Origin: B18-G2 sp964432835
Lineage (GTDB): Archaea; Thermoplasmatota; E2; DHVEG-1; B18-G2
Length of the DNA stretch: 32,343 nucleotides
Direction of reading: 5' to 3'
Assembly (NCBI GenBank): GCA_964432835.1
Contig: CAYSPA010000003.1
Location: 1-32,343 of the forward strand
In this document: one piece after another, positions 24,059 through 30,003 of the stretch
Layout of the letters: every line of letters starts with the position of its first letter
Position numbering within the stretch: the stretch's first letter is position 1
Notes under the pieces: model-generated
What the model was told of the DNA's origin: nothing
Seen by the model: only the letters and a program-made list of their open reading frames with translations
The model's database searches: none
Made by a program: the position numbers and the translations under genes

Positions 24059-24256
24059 TTTTTGTTACATTTAATATGTATGATTTACTTATTAAATTTA
24101 GTTAAGTTATCACATTAACAAATTACATTTGAACATAAATTAGCAGATTGATTTTTATACGCGATCCAAGAATTAATTGACCCGGCGAGTTTTTGATGGA
24201 TTATGAGAGGATTAATATTTGAAATATGTATATAAATCAATTCAGTTGTCATTAAC
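24059..24256. other. AT-rich non-coding stretch left of the inverted-repeat segment
   Basis: No gene is supportable here. It is strongly A/T-rich compared with the surrounding genes and includes TTAACAAATTA at 24115-24125, which recurs at 24815-24825 inside a palindrome. A TATA-like TTTTTATAC near 24152-24160 has no recognisable product downstream. Confidence 0.5.
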
Positions 24257-24282
24257 TTGCTTGCTAGATATTATATAGCAAA
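24257..24282 (+). repeat. Left 26-bp inverted repeat (site 1)
   Basis: Matches the reverse complement of 24584-24609 at 25 of 26 bases. Read on the minus strand it has 8-bp arms TTGCTATA and TCTAGCAA around a 5-bp spacer TAATA, so the repeat itself is nearly a dyad. The match extends weakly inward: both copies have TCTCTC at the same distance inside the segment. Confidence 0.85.
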
Positions 24283-24422
24283 CAATTCTCTCAGCTCGCA
24301 AGGATTTGAATACAGTTGTCTTCATCTTCATTTTCGCTTTTTTGCCTGACGGGAGGCTCCCCATTCAAATCTCGACAGCTGCGAACTCCCGATCCTCGGT
24401 ATTTTTCCAAATTTTCTATGGA

Positions 24423-24448
24423 GTTACCTTCGGACTACCGAAGGTAAC
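24423..24448. repeat. Perfect 11-bp hairpin at the centre of the segment
   Basis: Arms GTTACCTTCGG and CCGAAGGTAAC are exact reverse complements with the 4-nt loop ACTA. Its centre (about 24436) almost coincides with the midpoint of the inverted-repeat segment (24433). Confidence 0.85.
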
Positions 24449-24583
24449 CCCTACCTGTCGAATTTCTGACCCCCTCAGGAACGCCAATTTTTGGTCGAAA
24501 AGTGGGGGTTTCGTTGAATTTTTCGGAAAGCGAAATGGGAGCTGCTTGTCATTTCTCTTCCTCCCGCGATCGCGAGAGATATA

Positions 24584-24609
24584 TTTGCTATATATTATCT
24601 AGCAAGCAA
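24584..24609 (-). repeat. Right 26-bp inverted repeat (site 2)
   Basis: Inverted copy of 24257-24282 with one mismatch. Arms TTGCTATA and TCTAGCAA surround spacer TATTA. Just inside it lies the 10-bp palindrome CGCGATCGCG (24565-24574), next to GAGAGA. Confidence 0.85.
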
Positions 24610-24700
24610 ATCTTTTAGTTGACCCTCCATTTTTTAGATACCACCGGAAAATCTCTCCCCAACTAATGATGATCTGAGAGAGGAATGCAAAAGCATGACC

Positions 24701-24721
24701 ATGCTATATAATGTATAGCAT
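24701..24721. repeat. Third related dyad site
   Basis: Perfect 8-bp arms ATGCTATA and TATAGCAT around the 5-bp spacer TAATG. The 17-base core differs from site 1 (minus-strand reading) at only two positions, so it belongs to the same site family but lies between the segment and the recombinase gene. Confidence 0.7.
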
Positions 24722-24814
24722 ACATATTCCGGACGAAATAAAGCAAATATTCTCACATCCCATCTACCCTGTCCTGAAATTATGCACACAAGTAATAAAA
24801 TAAACATAATTAAG

Positions 24815-24834
24815 TTAACAAATTAATTTGTTAA
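24815..24834. repeat. Perfect 20-bp palindrome downstream of the recombinase gene
   Basis: TTAACAAATT followed at once by its reverse complement AATTTGTTAA, 10 bp beyond the recombinase stop. It could be a protein-binding site or part of a transcription terminator. Confidence 0.7.
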
Positions 24835-24843
24835 ATCATAACG

Positions 24844-25665
24844 TTAATTGGATATTTTGATACCGGGTTTTCCACCCCGCTTCTTGATAAGTTCCTGAAC
24901 CCTGTTATATGTTTCTACGTCTATTATTGGTTTGTGATCCCCTTTGTTAAGGTATCTTTCCCATCTCAAGTATCCACAGTACACGGGATTTTTGAGTATG
25001 CTGGAAACCGTCTTTTTTGCCCAAACTCTGCCCCTTTTCGTTGGCACATTTTCCCTTCGAAGTATATCAACTATTTCTCCTATACTTTTGCCTTCAATGT
25101 ACCATTTAAAGATATTCCTCACGACCTCGGCCTCTTTTTTGTTCACGACAAGTTTACCATCTATGTAATCATACCCATAAGGTATGTTAAAACCCAGCAT
25201 CCCCTTCCCCGTCTTCGCCTTCTGTTCCATCCCTATATAGACTCTCTCCCCGATCTGTTCACTTTCAAGCTGGGCTATCCTCTGTATGATGTCCATAACG
25301 AATCTACCCATAGCTGTAGATGTATCCAGAGATTCAGTCATCGAGACAAACTCTTTTCCGGCATTCCTCAGCTGTTCCATCATTATCATGAAATTTTTCG
25401 AATTCCTGTGTATCCTGTCCATCTTTATAACGAGAACAGCATCCCATTTGTCCATTTCCTCCATCATTTTCTGATACGCAGGGCGCCGCACGTTTCTGCC
25501 GGAGTATCCGTCATCAACATACTCTCCCGCTATTTTCCATCCCCTCGCTTTACAGTAAGCTCTCAGTTTGTCGAGCTGGGCATCCAGAGAAAAACCCTCC
25601 TTTGCCTGGTCTTCCGTGGATACCCTCGCGTAGATCGCCACCTTTAGCCTTCTCTCCTCACCCAT
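24844..25665 (-). CDS. Serine recombinase, short form (resolvase + recombinase domains)
   Basis: A site-specific DNA recombinase. The N-terminal catalytic domain (about 7-150) has AIYARVSTEDQAKEGFSLDAQ, with nucleophile Ser16 and Arg14, and KMDRIHRNSKNF (Asp83, Arg84, Arg87). It is followed by the long E helix (MGRFVMDIIQRIAQLESEQIGERV). Residues about 155-262 match the recombinase DNA-binding domain (GYDYIDGKLVVNKKEAEVVRNIF, NPVYCGYLRW, HKPIIDVETYNRVQELIKKRGG). At 273 residues it lacks the zinc ribbon and coiled coil of large serine integrases, ending right after the recombinase domain, yet the frame looks intact. A TTTATAATCC box (25691-25699 region) about 29 bp before ATG 25665 suggests a leaderless, expressed gene. 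Nearby dyad sites are candidate targets. Confidence 0.92.
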   Translation of the reverse strand: MGEERRLKVAIYARVSTEDQAKEGFSLDAQLDKLRAYCKARGWKIAGEYVDDGYSGRNVRRPAYQKMMEEMDKWDAVLVIKMDRIHRNSKNFMIMMEQLRNAGKEFVSMTESLDTSTAMGRFVMDIIQRIAQLESEQIGERVYIGMEQKAKTGKGMLGFNIPYGYDYIDGKLVVNKKEAEVVRNIFKWYIEGKSIGEIVDILRRENVPTKRGRVWAKKTVSSILKNPVYCGYLRWERYLNKGDHKPIIDVETYNRVQELIKKRGGKPGIKISN

Positions 25666-25690
25666 CCCTTACAAAAATTTTGATTTCGGA

Positions 25691-25699
25691 TTATAAATG
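25691..25699 (-). promoter_or_regulatory. TATA box for the serine recombinase
   Basis: CATTTATAA on the minus strand, centred about 29 bp before ATG 25665. The remaining gap up to 25781 is A/T-rich and contains ATTAACAGATT (minus strand, about 25746-25756), similar to the palindrome arm on the other side of the gene. Confidence 0.5.
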
Positions 25700-25781
25700 T
25701 TGTGTTTGATAAATAAGTGCGAGAAAAACTTCAAGTGGATTTTTAAATCTGTTAATTTAAACAATTTGAAAAAGTAAGATT

Positions 25782-26060
25782 CTATGCCAACTTCTCTGCT
25801 ATTTTTCTGATCAGCTTCTCCTTTCTGTCTTTCTTATCCACGAGTATTCTACCATCCTTCCTCCACGGTCTGAAAGGATGTCGAGCATCCCTCTCGATAA
25901 CCGGATTGAGTCCCAGTTCCTTCGCTATTTGAAATATTTTGTCTATCGATGGGTTTTCTACAGCCAGTTTTTTAGGAACCCTTCTACCCTCCCTTCTGGA
26001 AACATTTCTGTCAAAATATACAGTCCATATCGCATACTTCCCATTTTCTCTCGAGACCAT
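25782..26060 (-). CDS. srp19: Signal recognition particle 19 kDa protein
   Basis: Binds 7S RNA and helps recruit SRP54. From ATG 26060 the protein is about 92 residues, the normal archaeal length, with YAIWTVYFDRNVSRREGRRVPKKLAVENPS and the conserved RHPFRPWRKDGRILVDKK. The frame is open further upstream to 26126, but those residues do not look like SRP19; GGAG about 9 nt before ATG 26060 supports the shorter start (ATG 26069 is also possible). It follows the S8e gene by about 60 bp and is probably co-transcribed. Confidence 0.92.
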   Translation of the reverse strand: MVSRENGKYAIWTVYFDRNVSRREGRRVPKKLAVENPSIDKIFQIAKELGLNPVIERDARHPFRPWRKDGRILVDKKDRKEKLIRKIAEKLA

Positions 26061-26122
26061 ACACAACATCTCCAACGTCGCATGAAGATTTGGACCCATC
26101 GGTATAGTTTCATCTCGTGCTC

Positions 26123-26503
26123 TCACTCGATAAGTACTCCCTGAACAACGCCATTTTGACCGGGTCTGGATGTGACTCTCATCTTACCGAGATTTGTTTC
26201 TATTATTGCGCCTTTCGTTATTATATTTCTTCGGACGTAGTGAGGATTGGCGGGATTTTCTATGACCCCGAGTATCTCTGCCTTCTTAATTTCGCCGTTC
26301 TTTTTATCCACAACATACGCTACGTTTGTGGACAGGAGACGAACCTTTGTGTTGCCTCCTCTCGTCCTTACAATCTTCCTTTTTGTCTCTCCAACGTGCA
26401 CCGGGAGATACTCTCTTCCAATCTCAAATTTTCTCTTTTTCCTGTGTTTTCTCAGCATTCTTCCCGTTATGCTTCTCCTGGATCTTCCCTGCCATACAGC
26501 CAT
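26123..26503 (-). CDS. rps8e: 30S ribosomal protein S8e
   Basis: Archaeal/eukaryal small-subunit protein. The 126 residues show the family pattern: MAVWQGRSRRSITGRMLRK, the basic RKKRKFEIGREY segment, TRGGNTKVRLLSTNVAYV, and the C-terminal NPANPHYVRRNIITKGAIIET followed by VTSRPGQNGVVQGVLIE. A TATTTAAATA box (26528-26535) about 29 bp upstream of ATG 26503 implies a leaderless transcript. Followed by srp19. Confidence 0.96.
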   Translation of the reverse strand: MAVWQGRSRRSITGRMLRKHRKKRKFEIGREYLPVHVGETKRKIVRTRGGNTKVRLLSTNVAYVVDKKNGEIKKAEILGVIENPANPHYVRRNIITKGAIIETNLGKMRVTSRPGQNGVVQGVLIE

Positions 26504-26527
26504 TGAAAGGGAGAATCAAAATACGCT

Positions 26528-26535
26528 ATTTAAAT
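26528..26535 (-). promoter_or_regulatory. TATA box for S8e-srp19
   Basis: TATTTAAA on the minus strand within AATATATTTAAATAGC, about 29 bp before ATG 26503. Confidence 0.55.
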
Positions 26536-26559
26536 ATATTCCCCGCCGAGATGCATTTT

Positions 26560-27462
26560 TCAGAAAATCAGGAACTTGAAGGACAGCCACGTTATCAAAG
26601 TTAATATAAACGCGTGCTTCACCCCCGCCGATAAACTTCCCTCTTCAAAGACGCCGGCGACGAAGCCGGAGCCCATGGATTGCACTATGGCTGCGTAAAA
26701 ATATACAAGTGTTATATCATGCAACGAGACCATGGACGTTCCCGATATTGTTCCCGCCAGCTCGGATACACCTTCTCCGCAGAGCATCGGCAAAAATTGC
26801 TTCGCAAGTATCAGGATTATCACGAGGAAAACCAGACTTGATACGTATATGATGGCCACATAGGACATCATACTGGACTTCCTTTCCCTTTTCATAAGCT
26901 GTATTTCTCTGGCATATCCATATGCTGAATCAAGAACATCGGCCACGGAGCCACCACCTTTGTTTGCTTCTATAATGAGAGATACTATCTTGTTTATGAG
27001 GGGCGCATCGAGTCTCTTTGCGAAATCGCTAAAAGTATCTACAACACTTGAGCCCCAGGATATCCTTTTTGACATCTTTTTTATCTCTTTCGTCAAAATT
27101 CCGTAATTTCCTTTTGATGCGATCTGTATAGCTTTGGGGAGAGTGAGACCAACCCTTCTGGAGCTGGCGAGGTCTCTCACAAACTCGGGAAAAGCATCTT
27201 CTATCTTCCATATATACCTGGAACGCGCATACTGATAGAATCCATATATGGATGTACCGCTCAACATGCACAGAATAACATAATCATTGAAATCCCCGAT
27301 GCGGAGACCAAGTAGTGTATCGAAGACCATTATCAAGATGATGGCAATGGGCAATATTATGGAGATAGCGAGGATAGCATCCGATACCTTCTTATCGAAG
27401 AGCAGGGATTCCAGGGAGATGTTCAGTTTCATTTTACGGTAAAACTTTCTTTCCGCCATCAT
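26560..27462 (-). CDS. Type II/IV secretion platform protein (TadC/FlaJ family), second
   Basis: A polytopic inner-membrane platform of an archaeal pilus-type machine, expected to couple the ATPase to pilin assembly. Residues (from ATG 27462) include two N-terminal membrane helices (about 29-50 and 60-78), a cytosolic T2SF domain with FPEFVRDLASSRRVGLTLPKAIQIA and VSLIIEANKGGGSVADVLDSAYGYA, then helices around SYVAIIYVSSLVFLVIILILA, a loop, and two more near the C-terminus (YFYAAIVQSMGSGFVAGVF; FILTLITWLSFKFLIF). ATG 27462 overlaps the previous stop as TGATG; ATG 27459 is 5 nt from GAGGTG and equally likely. Last gene of the operon; no pilin gene is seen downstream. Confidence 0.88.
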   Translation of the reverse strand: MMAERKFYRKMKLNISLESLLFDKKVSDAILAISIILPIAIILIMVFDTLLGLRIGDFNDYVILCMLSGTSIYGFYQYARSRYIWKIEDAFPEFVRDLASSRRVGLTLPKAIQIASKGNYGILTKEIKKMSKRISWGSSVVDTFSDFAKRLDAPLINKIVSLIIEANKGGGSVADVLDSAYGYAREIQLMKRERKSSMMSYVAIIYVSSLVFLVIILILAKQFLPMLCGEGVSELAGTISGTSMVSLHDITLVYFYAAIVQSMGSGFVAGVFEEGSLSAGVKHAFILTLITWLSFKFLIF

Positions 27463-28370
27463 CACACCTCTGTTGGGGTGGCAAGCTTGATCACCATGGA
27501 GAAGCATATATGTATCAGCGGAAATATCAAACCCACAAACATGTAAAGAAGGGGAAGATGTGAAGAGCTCTGGGATATTATTATGAGCAGGGGGATGACC
27601 ACCATTATCAGGAGAGGACCTGCAACAGCAACCGTGACATACGCCTCCGCCATCACGCCAAGCGAATCGAGAAATCTTTTCTGTTCGATCCTGTTCTCCC
27701 TCATGTACTGCTCCGCCTTTTCCATGAAGTATGATTTCAGAGAGCCACCGGTTGCAACGGTTATTATGGCACCCTGAAGGAAATCTCTAAATCTTGCTGA
27801 TGGCGTTTTCTCGGCAGCTCTTTTCAATGCCGAAATCATATCGAGTCCAAGGAGTTTGATATCCTTGGCAATTCTAATCGCCTCGTTTCTTATTTCGCCA
27901 TAAGCCTTTTGCTTGGATAAACTCACAAATATCTCATGCGGCGGCACGCCGGCGCTCGCCATGGCGGCGATAAAACCGAGGGCATAGGGGAGATTTTGAT
28001 CGATGTTTTTACTTCTGCGAGTCGCTCTGCTGGATGGGTAGCACATTAGGGAAATATAAACAGTTATACCCACTCCGAACGACAGAAGAACGATCAGCAG
28101 GAATTTGAGTATACTTTCCGAGGGTTTGGACAAGAAGTTCGAAAGAATATTTACTCCAAGGTATGGGAGAACGAAAAGAAGAATGGTCAGGATGGTGAAA
28201 GCGAAAACGAACGATAGGAGAGAATTCATCCATACATATGCGAGGTAGGCCTCGGGTCTTATGTTGAGATTTGCCCTCAGTATATCTCTCTTGAGTTTTT
28301 CTGTAACACTACCCTGGGTAAATTTTCCAAATACATTGTAACAGAATTTTTTATACCGCGTCAGAGACAT
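27462..28370 (-). CDS. Type II/IV secretion platform protein (TadB/FlaJ family), first
   Basis: A 302-residue membrane protein paired with the next platform protein. Membrane helices are evident near 42-70 and 85-110, then a cytosolic T2SF domain with DQNLPYALGFIAAMASAGVPPHEIFVSLSKQ and FLQGAIITVATGGSLKSYFMEKAEQYM, and two to three C-terminal helices (VTVAVAGPLLIMVVIPLLIIIS; LLYMFVGLIFPLIHICFSMVI). The start ATG 28370 lies 20 nt inside the end of the upstream ATPase gene, so translation is probably coupled. Tandem, dissimilar platform genes after the ATPase follow the TadA-TadB-TadC order. Confidence 0.88.
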   Translation of the reverse strand: MSLTRYKKFCYNVFGKFTQGSVTEKLKRDILRANLNIRPEAYLAYVWMNSLLSFVFAFTILTILLFVLPYLGVNILSNFLSKPSESILKFLLIVLLSFGVGITVYISLMCYPSSRATRRSKNIDQNLPYALGFIAAMASAGVPPHEIFVSLSKQKAYGEIRNEAIRIAKDIKLLGLDMISALKRAAEKTPSARFRDFLQGAIITVATGGSLKSYFMEKAEQYMRENRIEQKRFLDSLGVMAEAYVTVAVAGPLLIMVVIPLLIIISQSSSHLPLLYMFVGLIFPLIHICFSMVIKLATPTEV

Positions 28371-30003
28371 GCACTCCCTCCACCCTTTTTATAAACTCTT
28401 CGGGTTTTTCCGCATACTCTGCAACTATCTTGGCAACATCTTTAAAAGTTCTTATTCCCTTCTCTCTCATCCACTTCAGTATTCTAGCCCTTCTTTTCAG
28501 TTCTTCCATCATTTCCTCCCTGCTTAAACCGAGTTTCGCCTGTATCTCGTTCAGTATGTAACTGTTACCGGAATAAATAAAGGAATCCTCTACCGGGTCC
28601 CATCGAAAAACCTCATTGGTTAGAACCTCCTTGGTTTTTGGATCAACATCGATGACCTCAACAACCTGTTTGCATCTCCTGACTCTCTTTCCCCCGACCT
28701 CAGCCTGTATCTGTATGGTGATGATATCGAGAGCCTGAAGCATCACCCTTGGTATATTGATTGGTTCTGATCCAAGTCTGTGGATGAGCGATTGCGGTGA
28801 GTCGGCGTGCATGGTCGAGTATGTCGTGTGACCGGTAGCCATTGCCTGAAACAGAACGTAAGCCTCTCTCCCCCTTATCTCTCCCACTATTATGTACTCC
28901 GGTCTCTGTCTCAGAGCGGCCTTGAGTAAATCGTACATGTCTATTTCCCCAACCACTTTATCCGCCACAACCTCTCCGAATCCCGACCTGGTAACGCCCG
29001 GAATCCAGTTGGGGTGGGGCAGGTTAATCTCCCTGGTTTCCTCTATAGAAACTATTTTCGCTTCTCTCGGTATGAACAGAGCCATCGCGTTAAGGGTGGT
29101 GGTCTTCCCAGAACCCGTCCCACCCGCAAATATCGCACTTAAACCATGTTCTACCACCAGCCAGAAATAGGCAACCATCTCTGGAGACATCGTTCCGAAC
29201 TCTATGAGGTCCGGTGGTGTGAAAGGATCTGTCCTGAACTTTCGTATCGTGAACGTGGAGCCCCTCGCTGTAACTTCTGTACCAAGCGTTGCCTGAATCC
29301 TCGAGCCATCTGGGAGGGTACCATCGAGCATTGGCTCCGCTATACTGATGTACTTACCGCACTTTTGTGCCAGCTTTATAACGAAGGAAGAGAGCTCCTC
29401 TTCATCCTTGAAGACGATATTTGTTTTGAGGGACCCGTATTTTCTGTGATACAGGTATATCGGTATCTTGGGACCATCGCAGGATATATCCTCTATATTT
29501 GGATCTCTCATCAGACCATCTATTTTGCCATAACCTATGGTGTCCCTTTCTATATAGTAAGTGATTTTCTTCTTGGAATCGTTTTTTAGGTTGAACTCCC
29601 TCTCCCTCACTATCTCCTCGATCTTTTCTCTCAGTTTACTTCTCGCCGCCTCCACATCTATCTCTTGAAACTCGATATCGAGCTCATGGACGAGAGCCTC
29701 GCGGAGGAACTCTAAATCTCTTGCTTCTTCTTCGGTGAGAATTGGCTCCAGTAACCGGTAGCACTTTTCCAGCGTATTTAAATTTTTTACGATCTTCACA
29801 AACGCGTAAGGGGGGTTTACTGGATAGGAATCCAGCTTCTCGAAAATACTGTTGAGATACAGAACTCCCTTTTTACCGCACGAAGGGCAGGTTACCGTGA
29901 CTTTACCCTCGGTACTTTCCGTGGTCTCTTTTACTTCTATTCTGGCGTGACACACTGGGCATATAACGATCTTTTTCTTCTGTTTTTCATCGCTTTCAAT
30001 CAT
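28351..30003 (-). CDS. TadA/FlaI-type secretion ATPase with N-terminal zinc ribbon
   Basis: A hexameric motor for pilin assembly or secretion. Numbering from ATG 30003: a Cys4 zinc ribbon at 15-42 (CPVC, then CPSC), an alpha-helical N-terminal domain, and a RecA-like core with FAGGTGSGKTTTLNA (Walker A at 294-301), the Asp/His-box segment SIEETREINLPHPNWIPGVTR, Walker B EYIIVGEIRGRE, and TGHTTYSTMHADSP. ATG 30003 is chosen over 30030 because GGGAGG lies about 10 nt upstream; it overlaps the upstream stop by 8 nt. The codons covering 28775-29425 are base-for-base identical to the upstream paralogue. Confidence 0.93.
   Translation of the reverse strand: MIESDEKQKKKIVICPVCHARIEVKETTESTEGKVTVTCPSCGKKGVLYLNSIFEKLDSYPVNPPYAFVKIVKNLNTLEKCYRLLEPILTEEEARDLEFLREALVHELDIEFQEIDVEAARSKLREKIEEIVREREFNLKNDSKKKITYYIERDTIGYGKIDGLMRDPNIEDISCDGPKIPIYLYHRKYGSLKTNIVFKDEEELSSFVIKLAQKCGKYISIAEPMLDGTLPDGSRIQATLGTEVTARGSTFTIRKFRTDPFTPPDLIEFGTMSPEMVAYFWLVVEHGLSAIFAGGTGSGKTTTLNAMALFIPREAKIVSIEETREINLPHPNWIPGVTRSGFGEVVADKVVGEIDMYDLLKAALRQRPEYIIVGEIRGREAYVLFQAMATGHTTYSTMHADSPQSLIHRLGSEPINIPRVMLQALDIITIQIQAEVGGKRVRRCKQVVEVIDVDPKTKEVLTNEVFRWDPVEDSFIYSGNSYILNEIQAKLGLSREEMMEELKRRARILKWMREKGIRTFKDVAKIVAEYAEKPEEFIKRVEGVHVSDAV
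28775..29425 (-). repeat. 651-bp block identical to 30405-31055 (downstream copy)
   Basis: I compared the two stretches line by line (offset 1630 bp) and found no mismatch over 651 bases, equal to 217 codons of the ATPase core. Immediately outside, both flanks diverge sharply. Confidence 0.95.

Larger units (their letters stand above)
24257..24609. mobile_element. Inverted-repeat-bounded 353-bp segment (invertible element or MITE-like)
   Basis: Seen directly: 26-bp inverted ends with one mismatch, an inner part clearly richer in G+C than the AT-rich flanks, a perfect 11-bp hairpin at its centre, and a serine recombinase gene about 235 bp away. No convincing target-site duplication is visible just outside the ends, which weakens a simple transposon reading. 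Two readings remain: a DNA segment flipped by the neighbouring recombinase, or a small non-autonomous element. The only long open frame inside (24306-24602, plus strand) has no ATG start or protein-like pattern, so I treat the segment as non-coding. Confidence 0.55.

Noticed and set aside
24290..24600. Signal recognition particle RNA or RNase P RNA in the gap, because srp19 is close and the minus strand has CCCGTCAGG
   Set aside because: The rest of the conserved domain IV loop (GGAAGGAAGCAG type) is missing, and no RNase P core motifs are present.
24306..24602. 98-codon open frame on the plus strand inside the inverted-repeat segment
   Set aside because: It opens with TTG, has no ribosome-binding site, runs into the right repeat, and its translation is Phe/Ser/Arg-rich without any pattern I recognise. 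More likely a chance frame in non-coding DNA.
24240..24625. Target-site duplication flanking the 353-bp segment
   Set aside because: Bases just outside the left (CATTAAC) and right (ATCTTTT) ends do not match as direct repeats.
24665..24690. C/D-box small RNA suggested by ATGATGA and CTGA
   Set aside because: The boxes are adjacent with no room for a guide sequence, and no terminal stem or second box pair is visible.
26061..26126. N-terminal extension of SRP19 to 26126
   Set aside because: The extra 22 residues do not fit SRP19, overlap the S8e stop, and a better ribosome-binding site precedes ATG 26060.
28892..29170. Identical 92-codon plus-strand frames here and at 30522-30800, looking like a repeated gene
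   Set aside because: They are antisense shadows of the identical ATPase core tracts, not a gene family.
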